Virus record (IMG/VR): IMGVR_UViG_3300034096_000849 | Span: 1-56,476 of that record | Direction: 5' to 3' (one strand) | DNA from: a virus | DNA length: 56,476 nucleotides | Part shown: one piece after another, positions 7,548-16,740 of the stretch | Position numbering within the stretch: position 1 is the first letter of the stretch | Layout of the letters: each line of letters begins with the position of its first letter | The notes under the pieces: model-generated | Told to the model about the DNA's origin: nothing | The model's input: the letters and a program-made list of their open reading frames with translations, nothing else | Database searches by the model: none | Translations under genes and position numbers: made by a program

Positions 7548-8608
7548 CCGACAACAAGACCGCGGCCGAGATCCTCCTGGACCAGATCATCCGGCGCCAG
7601 ATCGTGGCGCTGCGGGTCCGGGAGGGCTTCGCGCGTGAGCAGTCGCGGTTCTTTGACATGGAGTTTGCGCGGCCCCTGTTGGCCGAGGTCATGGCCAGGC
7701 TGCCGAACGTTCCGCAGCTCGGCCAGGACATCAGCGAGGCCACGAGCAAGCGCCTGGCGGCCCTGTACGAGAAGCTCGACAACATGACCGACGAGGCCTA
7801 TTCGTCGATGCGAGGTGCTGCGCAGAAGACGCTCCTCACGATCGCCAAGGTCGAATCGAGCTGGGCCGCATCTGCGCTTGCCCGATCGGTTCCGATCGAA
7901 TTCTCGTTCCAGAAGGCCTCTCCCGATTACCTTCGATCGATTGTCAGAGCGCGCCCGTTCCAGGGGAAGGTGCTCAAGGCGTGGTACTCCGAGCTTGGAG
8001 ATGCGACCAAGGCGCGCGTGCGTTCGGAGATCCAGCAGGGACTCCAGACCGGCCAGAGCGTCACGGACATCGCCAAGCGGCTCAGCGGGACCAAGGCAGC
8101 CGGCTATCAGGATGGGGCTCTGGCGATCAGCCGGCGGCATGCGGAGACGATCGCGGCGACGGCCGCCAACCACGTTTCGACGCACGCCAGGCAGGCCACC
8201 TACGAAGCCAACGCGGCGCTCATTAAGGGCTATCGGTTCGTCGCCACGCTGGACAGCCAGACCTCGAAGGTTTGCGCCAGCCTCGACCAAAAGACGTTCG
8301 AGCTGGGCAAGGGCCCGATGCCGCCGATGCACATGCGCTGCCGCTCGAGCACCGTGCCTTGGCTCAAGAGCCTCCGCGAGCTAGGCATCGACGTTGACGA
8401 TGCACCGCCAGGCGCGAGGGCTTCGATGAACGGCGCGGTCCCTGGCGACCTCAGCTTCGAGAGGTGGCTCAAGCAACAGCCTGAGGAGTTCCAGCGCAAG
8501 TGGCTGGGTCAGGGGCGATTCGAACTGTGGAGCAAGGGCTTGTCCATCGGCGACATGATCGGGCCCGGCCTTAAGCCGCTGCCGTTGTCGGCGCTGACCG
8601 CGGACTGA
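7544..8608 (+). CDS. Head morphogenesis protein, SPP1 gp7/MuF-like
   Basis: 354 residues. The C-terminal third has the MuF/gp7 signature: SRRHAETIAATAANH, then DSQTSKVCASLDQKTF and PPMHMRCRSSTVPW, with paired cysteines that suggest a bound metal. Proteins of this family are packaged in a few copies, bind the portal and help early head assembly or DNA ejection. The gene overlaps the portal gene by four bases. About 146 bases separate it from the scaffold start; that gap holds only two GCCAAACGC repeats. Confidence 0.87.
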   Translation: MTDNKTAAEILLDQIIRRQIVALRVREGFAREQSRFFDMEFARPLLAEVMARLPNVPQLGQDISEATSKRLAALYEKLDNMTDEAYSSMRGAAQKTLLTIAKVESSWAASALARSVPIEFSFQKASPDYLRSIVRARPFQGKVLKAWYSELGDATKARVRSEIQQGLQTGQSVTDIAKRLSGTKAAGYQDGALAISRRHAETIAATAANHVSTHARQATYEANAALIKGYRFVATLDSQTSKVCASLDQKTFELGKGPMPPMHMRCRSSTVPWLKSLRELGIDVDDAPPGARASMNGAVPGDLSFERWLKQQPEEFQRKWLGQGRFELWSKGLSIGDMIGPGLKPLPLSALTAD

Positions 8609-8754
8609 AAGCCAAACGCGGGCCAAACGCAAGCTTGGCGAGTGCGCGCCGCGCCTAAGACGGGGCAGCCGCGGCGCGTAGGCAGGGCCTTCGTTGCGCG
8701 CGGCGCTCCCGTTCTCTGCGGCCTGTGGCCGTGGGCAGTGCCCGAACGCCTCGA

Positions 8755-9543
8755 ATGTCTCTGAAACTCCAACTCGCCAGCAAAGACGGCGTGCCCGAGG
8801 GGCTCGCCCAATTCGTCAAGACCGACGGCAACGCCACGATCCTCGAGCTTCCCGATGGGTGGGGCATCGACAACGTGTCGGGTCTGCGGTCCAAAAACAG
8901 CGAACTGCTGGGCGAAGTCCGCCAGCTCAAGTCGAAGCTCGACCCGATCAAAGACCTCGATCCGTCCGACGTGCAAGCGAAGCTCGCGCGCCTGGCTGAG
9001 CTCGAGGCGCAACCTCCCGGCAGTGGCATCAAGGCCATCGAGGAGGCCCGCAAGCAGCTCGAGTCCCAGTACCGCAAGGATCTGGACCAGACCAAGGCCG
9101 AGGTGCTGACGCTGCGCGAAGAGCGCAAGCGCGCCGCGCTCGCCCAGGCGGAAGCCCAGGCGCTGCGCGAGAGCAAGCACAAGCCGCTGCCCGGTGTCGA
9201 GTACCTGCTCCGCGAGCACCTGAGCGTGCTCGAAGAGGACGGGCAGCTCCACGTCGTAGTGGTCGATCCCGCGAGCCGCAGGCCTCGCGTCACGACCAAG
9301 CCCGGCGGCTCTGGCTACATGCGCGCCGACGAGCTGATCGAAGAGCTGGCGACCAACGAGCGATTCGGCCACCTGTTCCAGGGGAACGGCAAGGTCGGAG
9401 CTGGAGTCACGGGACGCAACGGGGCTGCTGTGCCCAATCCCTGGATGAAAGGCCAGGTGAACGTCACGAAGCAGATGGAGCTGATGAGCACAAACCCCGA
9501 CCTCGCCAACCAGCTCAAGGCGCAAGCCGCTTCGAGCAAGTGA
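8755..9543 (+). CDS. Capsid scaffolding protein (putative)
   Basis: 262 residues with a long, charged coiled-coil centre (about residues 45-145, many KL, AEL, EEARKQLE-type heptads) and a C-terminal region rich in N, Q and basic residues. This architecture and the position between the MuF gene and the major capsid gene are typical of head scaffolds, which guide shell assembly and leave afterwards. No protease domain is visible in it or nearby. I chose ATG 8755 rather than the upstream GTG 8725. Confidence 0.75.
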   Translation: MSLKLQLASKDGVPEGLAQFVKTDGNATILELPDGWGIDNVSGLRSKNSELLGEVRQLKSKLDPIKDLDPSDVQAKLARLAELEAQPPGSGIKAIEEARKQLESQYRKDLDQTKAEVLTLREERKRAALAQAEAQALRESKHKPLPGVEYLLREHLSVLEEDGQLHVVVVDPASRRPRVTTKPGGSGYMRADELIEELATNERFGHLFQGNGKVGAGVTGRNGAAVPNPWMKGQVNVTKQMELMSTNPDLANQLKAQAASSK

Positions 9544-9557
9544 CCACCTACTGACAG

Positions 9558-10622
9558 ATGGCAACCGCAGTCACCAACGTGATCGTTCCGAGTGTGTTCG
9601 GCCAGTACATGGCCGAGCAGTCCACTCTCTCCTCTCGAATCATCCGCAGCGGCATCGCCCAAGCGGACTCGAGCATCGGAGCGCTCTTTCCCAACTCCTC
9701 GGGCATCATCGCCCGAATTCCCTTCTGGCAGCCGCTGGCCGACGCTGCCGCCAACGCTTCCAGCGACACCCTGGCCAACTCGGCGACCCCGCGGACTCTG
9801 ACCGCTGACGATCAGATCTGCCGCCGCATCGACCGCAACGACTCGTGGCGCACGATGGACCTGGCCGTGATGCTGGCCGGGGACGACCCCTTCGGCGCCC
9901 TGCTGTATGGCAACGGCGCAATGCAGGGTGGCGCGATGGAGTGGCTGTTCCAGCAGCAGCAGCGAGACCTCGTTGCGACCCTCACGGGTGTCGTTGCGGA
10001 CAACATCGCCAACGACTCGGGGGACATGGTGTTTACCGTCGGCGTCACCGGCACTTCTGCCGCCGGCGCTGCCGCTGCAACCGACAAGATCAGCCCGACC
10101 GCGATCGCTCTTTCCCGCCTGACCCGCGGGGACAAGGGCATGCAAGCGCCGATCTTCGTCTGCCACTCGGTTGTGGCCGCCGAGCTGGCGATTCAGGGCC
10201 TGCTCCAGAAGATCGACTCCAACGGCCGCGTGCTGTCGGAGTTCGAGTCGCTGTCCACCCAGACGCTGAACTACAGCCAAGCGCTGGGCATGACCATCTT
10301 CATCGACGACCGCTGCCCCGCGGTGGCCGACGGCGCCTCGCGCACCATGTACACCAGCTACCTGGTGGAGCCTGGCTTCATCCGGTACGCGCCGCTGGTG
10401 CCGAAGGTCCCGATCGAGTTCGACCGCCTGCCGCTTGTCGGCGATGGCGGCGGCGCGGATCAGATCACGATCCGCTTCGGCTACGTGATGCACCCGACCG
10501 GTTTCGAGTGCACGGTCTCCACTCCGACGATCTCTGCCGCCACCCTGGCGACCGCCACGACCTGGAACCGGGTTTGGGGCCGCAAAAACATCGGCTTCGT
10601 CGCCATCCGCTCGAACGGCTGA
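9558..10622 (+). CDS. Major capsid protein
   Basis: 354 residues, starting MATAVTNVIVPSVFGQYM; this N-terminus and the SGIIARIPFWQPL segment resemble a family of phage coat proteins encoded after MuF and scaffold genes. Expected fold is HK97-like. Length, location and lack of any enzymatic motif support the role of shell subunit. The gene is followed closely by a 71-residue small protein. No ribosomal frameshift or fused decoration domain was seen. Confidence 0.85.
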   Translation: MATAVTNVIVPSVFGQYMAEQSTLSSRIIRSGIAQADSSIGALFPNSSGIIARIPFWQPLADAAANASSDTLANSATPRTLTADDQICRRIDRNDSWRTMDLAVMLAGDDPFGALLYGNGAMQGGAMEWLFQQQQRDLVATLTGVVADNIANDSGDMVFTVGVTGTSAAGAAAATDKISPTAIALSRLTRGDKGMQAPIFVCHSVVAAELAIQGLLQKIDSNGRVLSEFESLSTQTLNYSQALGMTIFIDDRCPAVADGASRTMYTSYLVEPGFIRYAPLVPKVPIEFDRLPLVGDGGGADQITIRFGYVMHPTGFECTVSTPTISAATLATATTWNRVWGRKNIGFVAIRSNG

Positions 10623-10627
10623 TCCCC

Positions 10628-10843
10628 ATGACTGAACAACTCGACTTCTCGGAATGCGTCCAGCGCAAGCTGGCGGAAGAGCGCGCCGCGCTTCAGCTGC
10701 GCGCTCAGGCCCAAGCGGCAAACTCGCCCGAGGGCATCAGCAAGGCGATGCAGGCCGAAATCGCTGCTGTCGAGGCTCGCCTTGCCAAGCAGATCGATTC
10801 GGTCTTCGCCAAGATCGAGGCCGTGATCAAGGCCAAGGGCTGA
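10628..10843 (+). CDS. Small helical virion-module protein
   Basis: 71 residues, almost wholly predicted alpha-helical and rich in A, K, E and Q. It lies 5 bases after the capsid gene and 8 bases before the glycoside-hydrolase-like gene. Its place suggests a head accessory protein, but no family was recognised. Confidence 0.6.
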   Translation: MTEQLDFSECVQRKLAEERAALQLRAQAQAANSPEGISKAMQAEIAAVEARLAKQIDSVFAKIEAVIKAKG

Positions 10844-10851
10844 CCTGACGG

Positions 10852-13254
10852 ATGGCGCGCCCGCTGCTCCTGAACCAGGCGATCCTCGAGGACTTTGAGT
10901 CGGGGATCCCTTTCAAAAATCTGTTTCTCCAGAGCCGCCCCTGGCTCAGCGAAGCAGCGGGCACCTTCGGTCTTTTCGTTAGCAACGGCGGCACCGTTGC
11001 GACCGACGCGAACGGCTGGCAGACGCTCTCTGCCGGCCAGCGCGCGGGAACACTCATGTGCCGTGAGCTGCAAGTGTCCGGCGTGGACGGGGCTGGCCTG
11101 TACCCGCCGGGCAACTACGTTCTCACCTACACGGGCGTAGGCCGCATCATCCTGGGATTCGACGCTGTGCCCCAGGAGAAAGAATCGAACAACCTCTGGG
11201 CCAAGCCGCAGAGCCCTGGGCGGATTCTGTTCAGCGTCCCGGCGGCAACCGGCGCGGGCATCTATCTGGGGATCGACGAGCAGGACGCGGGGAACCCGGT
11301 CCGCAATATCGTCGTCACGCGCACCGAGTTCGAGGGGACGCTCGCCGCGAACCCGTGGGACCCGGCGTTCCTGATCGACATGGCGCCGTTCTCGTGCCAG
11401 CGGGTAATGAACTGGCAGCGGATCAACTATCACCCGTACGCCAACTGGAGCGACCGCGCGACGCTTTCCAGCGCACGCTACACCACGCGCCGCGGCGTGC
11501 CGTTGGAGCTGCTGATCGACCTGGCGAATCGCACCGGGGACGATCTGTACGTCTGCATCCCGCACAAGTACACGGACGCGGCTGTCCAGTCGATGGGGGA
11601 CCTCATCAACTCGACGCTGAATCCGCAGATCAACGTATGGGTCGAGTACTCCAACGAGATCTGGAACTCGCTATTTGACTTCAACCCTGGTTTTTCAGAC
11701 TGGGACGCGAGCGACGGCCAGGGCGCCTACTGCGAGACCCAAGGCCTCGCGCTTAGCCTTGACGCAAACGCATACCAGGCACGGCTCAAGTTCTACTCGC
11801 GGCGCGCACGGCAGGTGCTTGGGATCTTCCGCGCCCGATTCTCGAACCCTGCGCGCGTCAAGCGCGTAATCGGCGGCCACCACGAAGGCGACGACTCGAA
11901 CAACAACACGATCCTCGACTTCGAGTCGGCAAGCTCGAACGCTGAGGCCTTCGCCACTGCGCCGTACTGGGGTGACAACTCTGGCGGCCTGGCGAACGCG
12001 CAGAACACGATCAACTCGATGCAGACCGACCTGAACGGCACGGTCAGCGCGAAGATCGCAGACCACAAGGCGCGCTCATCGTCCCGCGGGCTCCAGTACA
12101 TCTACTACGAGGGGGGCACGTCCCCGATCCCGACGAACGGCGCGCAGGTGGAGGTCGTCAAGGAAGCCCTATACGACGTGCAGATGCTCGACCAGTACGA
12201 GCAGTTCTTCGCCACGAGCCTTGCTGCTGGCGTCGATCTTGTGGGGGTCTACAGCTACTGCACGAAGTACGGCACGAACGGGGCATTCGGCCACCTGCGC
12301 CGCGTTGGCGAGAGCCCGCGCCCGCCTCGTTGGATTGCGCTTGAGAATTTCGTCAACCAGACCGTCACCGCGCCCACGACTCCGCCGAGCCAAGCGCTTG
12401 TGGACGCCTACTACGGCTTCGACTTCGGGTCTTCCAAGTGGAAGGCCTTCGCTGGCCCGCAGCCGAAGACGACCTTCTTTGGCAGCGTCATCGACTTCTT
12501 TGGGCCGCTGTATCGCACGCAGATCCTAGCCTCGAACACGGAGTTCACCGTCTCGAACGCGCTCCGCGGCGCCCGCCTTGTGCTTGAACTGCAAGGGGAC
12601 TTCCAGGTGCGCTGGCCTTCGAGCTTCCGCATCCGCTCGGGGCGCTACGACGGCCGCGACAGCCGCCTGAACATCGTCAGCATCTATTGCGTCGAGCACT
12701 CGGGAACCCCTCAGTTCGACGTGACGATCGAGACGCTGCCGGCTGCGCAGACTGGCCTGCTGCTTCGCCAAGCGCTTGTGACTAACGACTTCACCACGCT
12801 CTTCGGGAGCTGGGCCGAAGTGTTGAGCACCACCGCGGCAACGCCGGCGACAGCGAACCGCTACAGCCGACTGGGCGAGATCGAGCGCTTCCGCCGCCGT
12901 GATGGCTTCTTCTATCTGCGCGTCCGCTACCCGCTCAGCAATGGCGGCGACAGCCAGCCCCAGTCAATCGCTTGGCGCCAGCGCAGCAGCCCGATAGAGC
13001 CGATCGCCCGCGAACGAGTCGTTGGCTACCAGCTCTTGGCGAACAACCTCATCAACGCCACGCCCTACGGCGGCCTGTGCCGTACCTCGGTCAACGAGGC
13101 GTGGCTCAGCTACGCCCCCGGGCAGATCGCGGCCTTCGTGCCGTTCCTCGCCATATCGAGGCACGGCCTGGCGCCTTTCTTGGCGCTCGGCAACTCGCTG
13201 ATCCTGAGCCCCAACCAGCTGCTTACCACGGCCGTCGAGCTGTACGCGGACTGA
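10852..13254 (+). CDS. Glycoside hydrolase-like protein (virion-associated depolymerase candidate)
   Basis: 800 residues. A TIM-barrel glycosidase-like core spans about residues 130-500. VEYSNEIWN places a likely acid/base Glu at 269 after Asn268, as in clan GH-A-type enzymes, and IYYEGGTSP offers Glu420 as the nucleophile. The N-terminal ~120 residues look like a beta carbohydrate-binding domain, and the last 300 residues (jelly-roll-like, many aromatic residues) may attach the protein to the particle. There is no signal peptide. It is located unusually between capsid and connector genes and is followed by two esterase-like genes, which suggests attack on an acylated host polysaccharide. Confidence 0.65.
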   Translation: MARPLLLNQAILEDFESGIPFKNLFLQSRPWLSEAAGTFGLFVSNGGTVATDANGWQTLSAGQRAGTLMCRELQVSGVDGAGLYPPGNYVLTYTGVGRIILGFDAVPQEKESNNLWAKPQSPGRILFSVPAATGAGIYLGIDEQDAGNPVRNIVVTRTEFEGTLAANPWDPAFLIDMAPFSCQRVMNWQRINYHPYANWSDRATLSSARYTTRRGVPLELLIDLANRTGDDLYVCIPHKYTDAAVQSMGDLINSTLNPQINVWVEYSNEIWNSLFDFNPGFSDWDASDGQGAYCETQGLALSLDANAYQARLKFYSRRARQVLGIFRARFSNPARVKRVIGGHHEGDDSNNNTILDFESASSNAEAFATAPYWGDNSGGLANAQNTINSMQTDLNGTVSAKIADHKARSSSRGLQYIYYEGGTSPIPTNGAQVEVVKEALYDVQMLDQYEQFFATSLAAGVDLVGVYSYCTKYGTNGAFGHLRRVGESPRPPRWIALENFVNQTVTAPTTPPSQALVDAYYGFDFGSSKWKAFAGPQPKTTFFGSVIDFFGPLYRTQILASNTEFTVSNALRGARLVLELQGDFQVRWPSSFRIRSGRYDGRDSRLNIVSIYCVEHSGTPQFDVTIETLPAAQTGLLLRQALVTNDFTTLFGSWAEVLSTTAATPATANRYSRLGEIERFRRRDGFFYLRVRYPLSNGGDSQPQSIAWRQRSSPIEPIARERVVGYQLLANNLINATPYGGLCRTSVNEAWLSYAPGQIAAFVPFLAISRHGLAPFLALGNSLILSPNQLLTTAVELYAD

Positions 13255-13257
13255 CCC

Positions 13258-14730
13258 ATGGCAGACGTCCTGATCCCCGAGGCCGGCGCGCCGATCGACT
13301 TCTGGCGCTTCATGGCCTCCAGCTCTGAGACCCCGCGGCGCCTGTGGGTGTTCCTCGGTCAAAGTAACATGGTCGGCTACAACTCGGGCCGGTCGGTGCT
13401 GACCATTGACCAGCTCTTGCCGAACATTGAGTGCCAGGACGTCGACGACGCGATCGTCCCCGCGCGCTACCCGTTCCCGTTTTACCTGCCGAACTCGACC
13501 GAGTACGAGCCGCTCTGGAGTATCGCCAACATCAACGTCTCGCCGGCGATGAGCTTCATGCAGTCGCTCGCGCGGACGAACACGGAGGCGCGTCTTGTCG
13601 CTTCGATGGGCGCGATCGGCGGCTCGAGCTTCACCGGCGCGCTCGCCGCGCGCAACTGTGCAAGCCCGGGCAGCACCTACAAGCTGGCGAACAATCTCCG
13701 CGATCGCATTGTCGCCAGGATCAACTCGGCGATCGGTCAAGGGTGCATCCTCGAAGGCTTCGTCTGGTGCCAGGGCGAAAACGACGCTGTGAACCTGCAC
13801 AACGCCGGCAACACGGCGGCGCAGACGCAGGCAATCTACAGCGCAGAGCTGATCCGCCTGATCGACGATCTGCGCGGCGGCGCGATCATCAACGACGCGT
13901 TCGGCAGCCATACGCACAAGCCGTTCCTCATCCTGGAGATGCCGCGGACGCTGACCGGCACGGCGTCTTCCGCGATCCCGGCGCCGACTCTCGCGCCGAC
14001 TCTGCCCGAGTCGATCCTTTTTGCCATCGAGGCCGCCAAGCGCGTGGTCGCCCGCGACGTGCCCTATTGCGCCTACGTGGAGAGCGGCGGCCTTGCCAGC
14101 GAAGCGGACGCGATCCACTACACCGGCGCTGCTGCCCGCGAGCTTGGGCACCGCGCATTTGGTGCCATCGACCGGGCGCGCCAAAACGTCACCAGCACCA
14201 CGACGAACGCGCGCCAAGGGCTCCCGACGCTGCCGCGCGCGCGCTACGTCACAGTCAACGGCCGCCGCTGCGAATTCGAGTTCGGCAACAACCTCCGCGG
14301 GGCAGGCTTCTCGGGCGCCGCGATCTCTGACTCCCTGGGCACGGTGGTGAACCAGCTCTGGGGTGGCACTGGAGTCGGCGCCCTCTTCAGTCAAGCGCTC
14401 GCGTTCGACGGCGCGCACCTCGTCAGCGTCAACCTGGGCACCGGCGCCAAGGTCAGCGAGTCGGCCGTTGCCGTTGGCACTGGCGGCGCTCCCGAGCACT
14501 GCATCCAAGTGGACGGTCTGTCTGGAGTTTTCGGAGACGTGCGCCTTCGCACTACGCCGACCGCGATCACGCTCGAGCGCAACGGCGCCGTCCTGTTCAC
14601 GTTCGCGCTGTCCACGGGCTCGGTCGAGAACCACACCAGCAATGGCCCGCTGATTCTCCGCAGCCCAAACGGCACGCGCTACGCGCTGCGGGTCACCAAC
14701 GCCGGCGTCCTCGACATCACTGCCGCCTGA
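13258..14730 (+). CDS. SGNH/sialate O-acetylesterase-like carbohydrate esterase
   Basis: 490 residues. The three SGNH/SASA blocks are visible: FLGQSNM with the nucleophile Ser36, WCQGEND around residues 170-176, and DAIHYTG with Asp284 and His287. This family removes O-acetyl groups from sugars. The C-terminal ~170 residues are beta-rich and may bind the virion or carbohydrate. The ATG is three bases after the previous stop, in the context TGACCCATG. It probably works with the neighbouring glycosidase-like and hydrolase-like proteins on a decorated capsule or exopolysaccharide. Confidence 0.75.
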   Translation: MADVLIPEAGAPIDFWRFMASSSETPRRLWVFLGQSNMVGYNSGRSVLTIDQLLPNIECQDVDDAIVPARYPFPFYLPNSTEYEPLWSIANINVSPAMSFMQSLARTNTEARLVASMGAIGGSSFTGALAARNCASPGSTYKLANNLRDRIVARINSAIGQGCILEGFVWCQGENDAVNLHNAGNTAAQTQAIYSAELIRLIDDLRGGAIINDAFGSHTHKPFLILEMPRTLTGTASSAIPAPTLAPTLPESILFAIEAAKRVVARDVPYCAYVESGGLASEADAIHYTGAAARELGHRAFGAIDRARQNVTSTTTNARQGLPTLPRARYVTVNGRRCEFEFGNNLRGAGFSGAAISDSLGTVVNQLWGGTGVGALFSQALAFDGAHLVSVNLGTGAKVSESAVAVGTGGAPEHCIQVDGLSGVFGDVRLRTTPTAITLERNGAVLFTFALSTGSVENHTSNGPLILRSPNGTRYALRVTNAGVLDITAA

Positions 14731-14732
14731 GC

Positions 14733-15815
14733 ATGGCACTTCTTCGACCCAATCACGTCGTAGCCTACGACCCGTCGGGCGTCTTGACTGCCAACCAGCA
14801 AGCGCGCGTCTACTACGACCCGACGATCAAGCCGGACACCGGCGGCCGTCGGCGCGTGTACGTGCTCCAAGGCGGCGGCTTCCTGCCTGGCTCTGGCACG
14901 CTGCCCGATGGCTGGGACCCTGACCTTGGTGGCGAGCTGGGGCTCTGCTACAAGGCCGGGGATGCCGTGGTGATGGTCGGCTATACGCCGCACTCGCCGA
15001 CGATCTTGGGCCAGGGGGCGTTCGACTATCAGCAGTGGAACCTCGGCCCTGGCGAGGTGCTGACGCTGGATAGCAGCAATCCGGCGAAGATGGCGCGCCG
15101 CTGCGCAGAACGCGACGTGGTGAACTGCCTGCAACACTTCGCCACGTTCCAGGTTGGCGACCTGTCGCGGAGCCCGCGGCGCGCGGCGCTGTGGGCAAAG
15201 AGCGCGGGATTCCTTGCTAGCAGCTTCGCAGTGTTCGGCCCTCAGCGCGGCGATTCGACCGCGACGATCGAGCGTTTCAGGGCCCCGACGCGCGTCGCCG
15301 CGTTCATGGGCCGCGCTTCGATCTCGAGCCCGCCGGCTTGGCTGCACACTCGCTTCTTGCGCCACTGGAGCAACGGCTTCGGTGTGGCGGCGCAGACGAT
15401 TGGCGGCGCGGTCAACGCATCGAACCCGGCCAACCTCTTCTCTGGCCTGATCAACATGCGCCAATCGTCGGCGCTTTGGATGATCGAGGCGAACAGCCCG
15501 CAGATGGCCCAGGCGCGCCGCGACAACGCCTCGATGCCCGTCTGGATCGAGAACACCGGCAGCGTGGCGTTCCAAGGACCCTACACCTACAGCGGCATGT
15601 GGAACGTCCTAACCGAGGATCACCCGCCCGAGGCCGTGATGTCGATCCAGACCGTGCTGCAAGCGCTCCAAGCGGAGTTCCCTGCCGAGTACGTCCACGA
15701 CGCAAAGTCGGCATTTGTGCTGACCGGGCCTGGCGAGACCGCGCCCACCGACGAAGACCGTTGGGCTTGGCTCGACCAGTCGATGGAGCAGGCCCCCTAC
15801 GTCAAGGTGCTCTGA
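14733..15815 (+). CDS. Alpha/beta-hydrolase-like esterase
   Basis: 360 residues. RRVYVLQGGGF at 40-50 resembles the oxyanion-hole HGGGF of carboxylesterases, and ALWAKSAGF puts Ser157 in a nucleophile-elbow position (AxSxG rather than GxSxG). A late His could come from EDHPPEA, but the triad is not certain. The protein shares the context and likely the target of the two enzymes before it, giving a three-enzyme cassette. There is no signal peptide. It overlaps the next gene's ATG by one base. Confidence 0.55.
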   Translation: MALLRPNHVVAYDPSGVLTANQQARVYYDPTIKPDTGGRRRVYVLQGGGFLPGSGTLPDGWDPDLGGELGLCYKAGDAVVMVGYTPHSPTILGQGAFDYQQWNLGPGEVLTLDSSNPAKMARRCAERDVVNCLQHFATFQVGDLSRSPRRAALWAKSAGFLASSFAVFGPQRGDSTATIERFRAPTRVAAFMGRASISSPPAWLHTRFLRHWSNGFGVAAQTIGGAVNASNPANLFSGLINMRQSSALWMIEANSPQMAQARRDNASMPVWIENTGSVAFQGPYTYSGMWNVLTEDHPPEAVMSIQTVLQALQAEFPAEYVHDAKSAFVLTGPGETAPTDEDRWAWLDQSMEQAPYVKVL

Positions 15816-16378
15816 TGGCTCTGATCGTCGAAGACGGCTCCGCGGTCGCTGGTGCAGAGAGCTACATCAGCGTGGCCGATGCGGACGACTACATCGGCAA
15901 GTGGGTCGCTGACCCTTCCGCGTGGCAGGCTCTTGCAACGTCGGCTAAGGAAAACAAGCTGCGCCAGGCTACGCAGTACCTGGATGCCGTGTTCGTGACT
16001 CGCTGGAAGGGCTACATCGCCACCAGCGGGCAATCGCTCAACTGGCCGCGCCAGTACGCCTACGATGAGCGCGGCAATAGCATCGAGGGGGCGGTCCCGC
16101 TTGAGCTGCGGCGCGCCACGGCGACGGTTGCGGCTGCTGCTGCTGCTGCTCCGCTCGTGCCGCTCGGTGGCAGCGCCACGACCGACAACCAAGCGATCGT
16201 CGAGCAGGAGGTCGAGGTCGGCCCGATCAAGCGGCGGACCAAGTACGCAGAGCCCGCAGCGCTCAGCTCTGGCGGATTCCCCAAGATCGGCGCGGCCGGC
16301 GGCATCATCGCCCTGGTCTCGTCCATGCTTTCGCCGCTCCTTGCGGGTGGTGGCAGCGGGAGCGTGATGCGCTCGTGA
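15815..16378 (+). CDS. Head-tail connector, DnaT-like family
   Basis: 187 residues beginning MALIVEDGSAVAGAESYISV, a hallmark of the phage family named DnaT-like ssDNA-binding protein, which in many siphoviruses sits where the head-tail adaptor gene is expected. LRQATQYLDAVFVTRWKG and LNWPRQ are further family blocks. The C-terminal part (about residues 145-187) adds a hydrophobic glycine-rich tail. Despite the family name, location argues for a connector rather than a replication role. Confidence 0.75.
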   Translation: MALIVEDGSAVAGAESYISVADADDYIGKWVADPSAWQALATSAKENKLRQATQYLDAVFVTRWKGYIATSGQSLNWPRQYAYDERGNSIEGAVPLELRRATATVAAAAAAAPLVPLGGSATTDNQAIVEQEVEVGPIKRRTKYAEPAALSSGGFPKIGAAGGIIALVSSMLSPLLAGGGSGSVMRS

Positions 16379-16740
16379 CTGAGCTAGACGACCAGATCCG
16401 GCCCGAGGTCTTGGATATCGTCCAGGAGCTCGGCAAGGCCATCGAGTTCAGGGTGACGACCGAGGCGTACGACGTCGCGTCGGGCGTGACCACGCCGCTG
16501 TCCATCCAGTGGGTGTCGGTTAAGTGCTCGCCGCCCAGCCAGTACCAGATCAGCCGCGACGGTGAGCCGGACAAGCTCATGGAGACGCTTGGCACGCTCG
16601 TGCCTGCGCTCGGGCTTACGTTCGAGCCCAAGGTCGAGCAGATCGTCCGCTTCGACGGTCGGGAGCGGCGCATCGTTTCCGTGGGCAAGATCTACTCGGG
16701 CGACCTGATCGCGGCTTTCGTCCTGGGGCTGTCCACGTGA
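16375..16740 (+). CDS. Head closure / head-tail joining protein (putative)
   Basis: 121 residues from GTG 16375, overlapping the connector stop. It is a small beta-rich protein with no named motif that I can assign firmly; the TLVPALGLTFEPK and RRIVSVGKIYSGD segments fit the short beta-barrel of head-closure proteins. Position between the adaptor and the gp10-like gene supports the call. Confidence 0.6.
   Translation: MTELDDQIRPEVLDIVQELGKAIEFRVTTEAYDVASGVTTPLSIQWVSVKCSPPSQYQISRDGEPDKLMETLGTLVPALGLTFEPKVEQIVRFDGRERRIVSVGKIYSGDLIAAFVLGLST

Noticed and set aside
9482-9488. Third hammerhead core (CTGATGA)
   Set aside because: It lies in the scaffold gene and lacks GAAA, GUC and the flanking stems.
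12964-14739. 591-residue antisense ORF
   Set aside because: Opposite to the SGNH esterase gene; composition is that of a high-GC shadow frame, with no recognisable domain.
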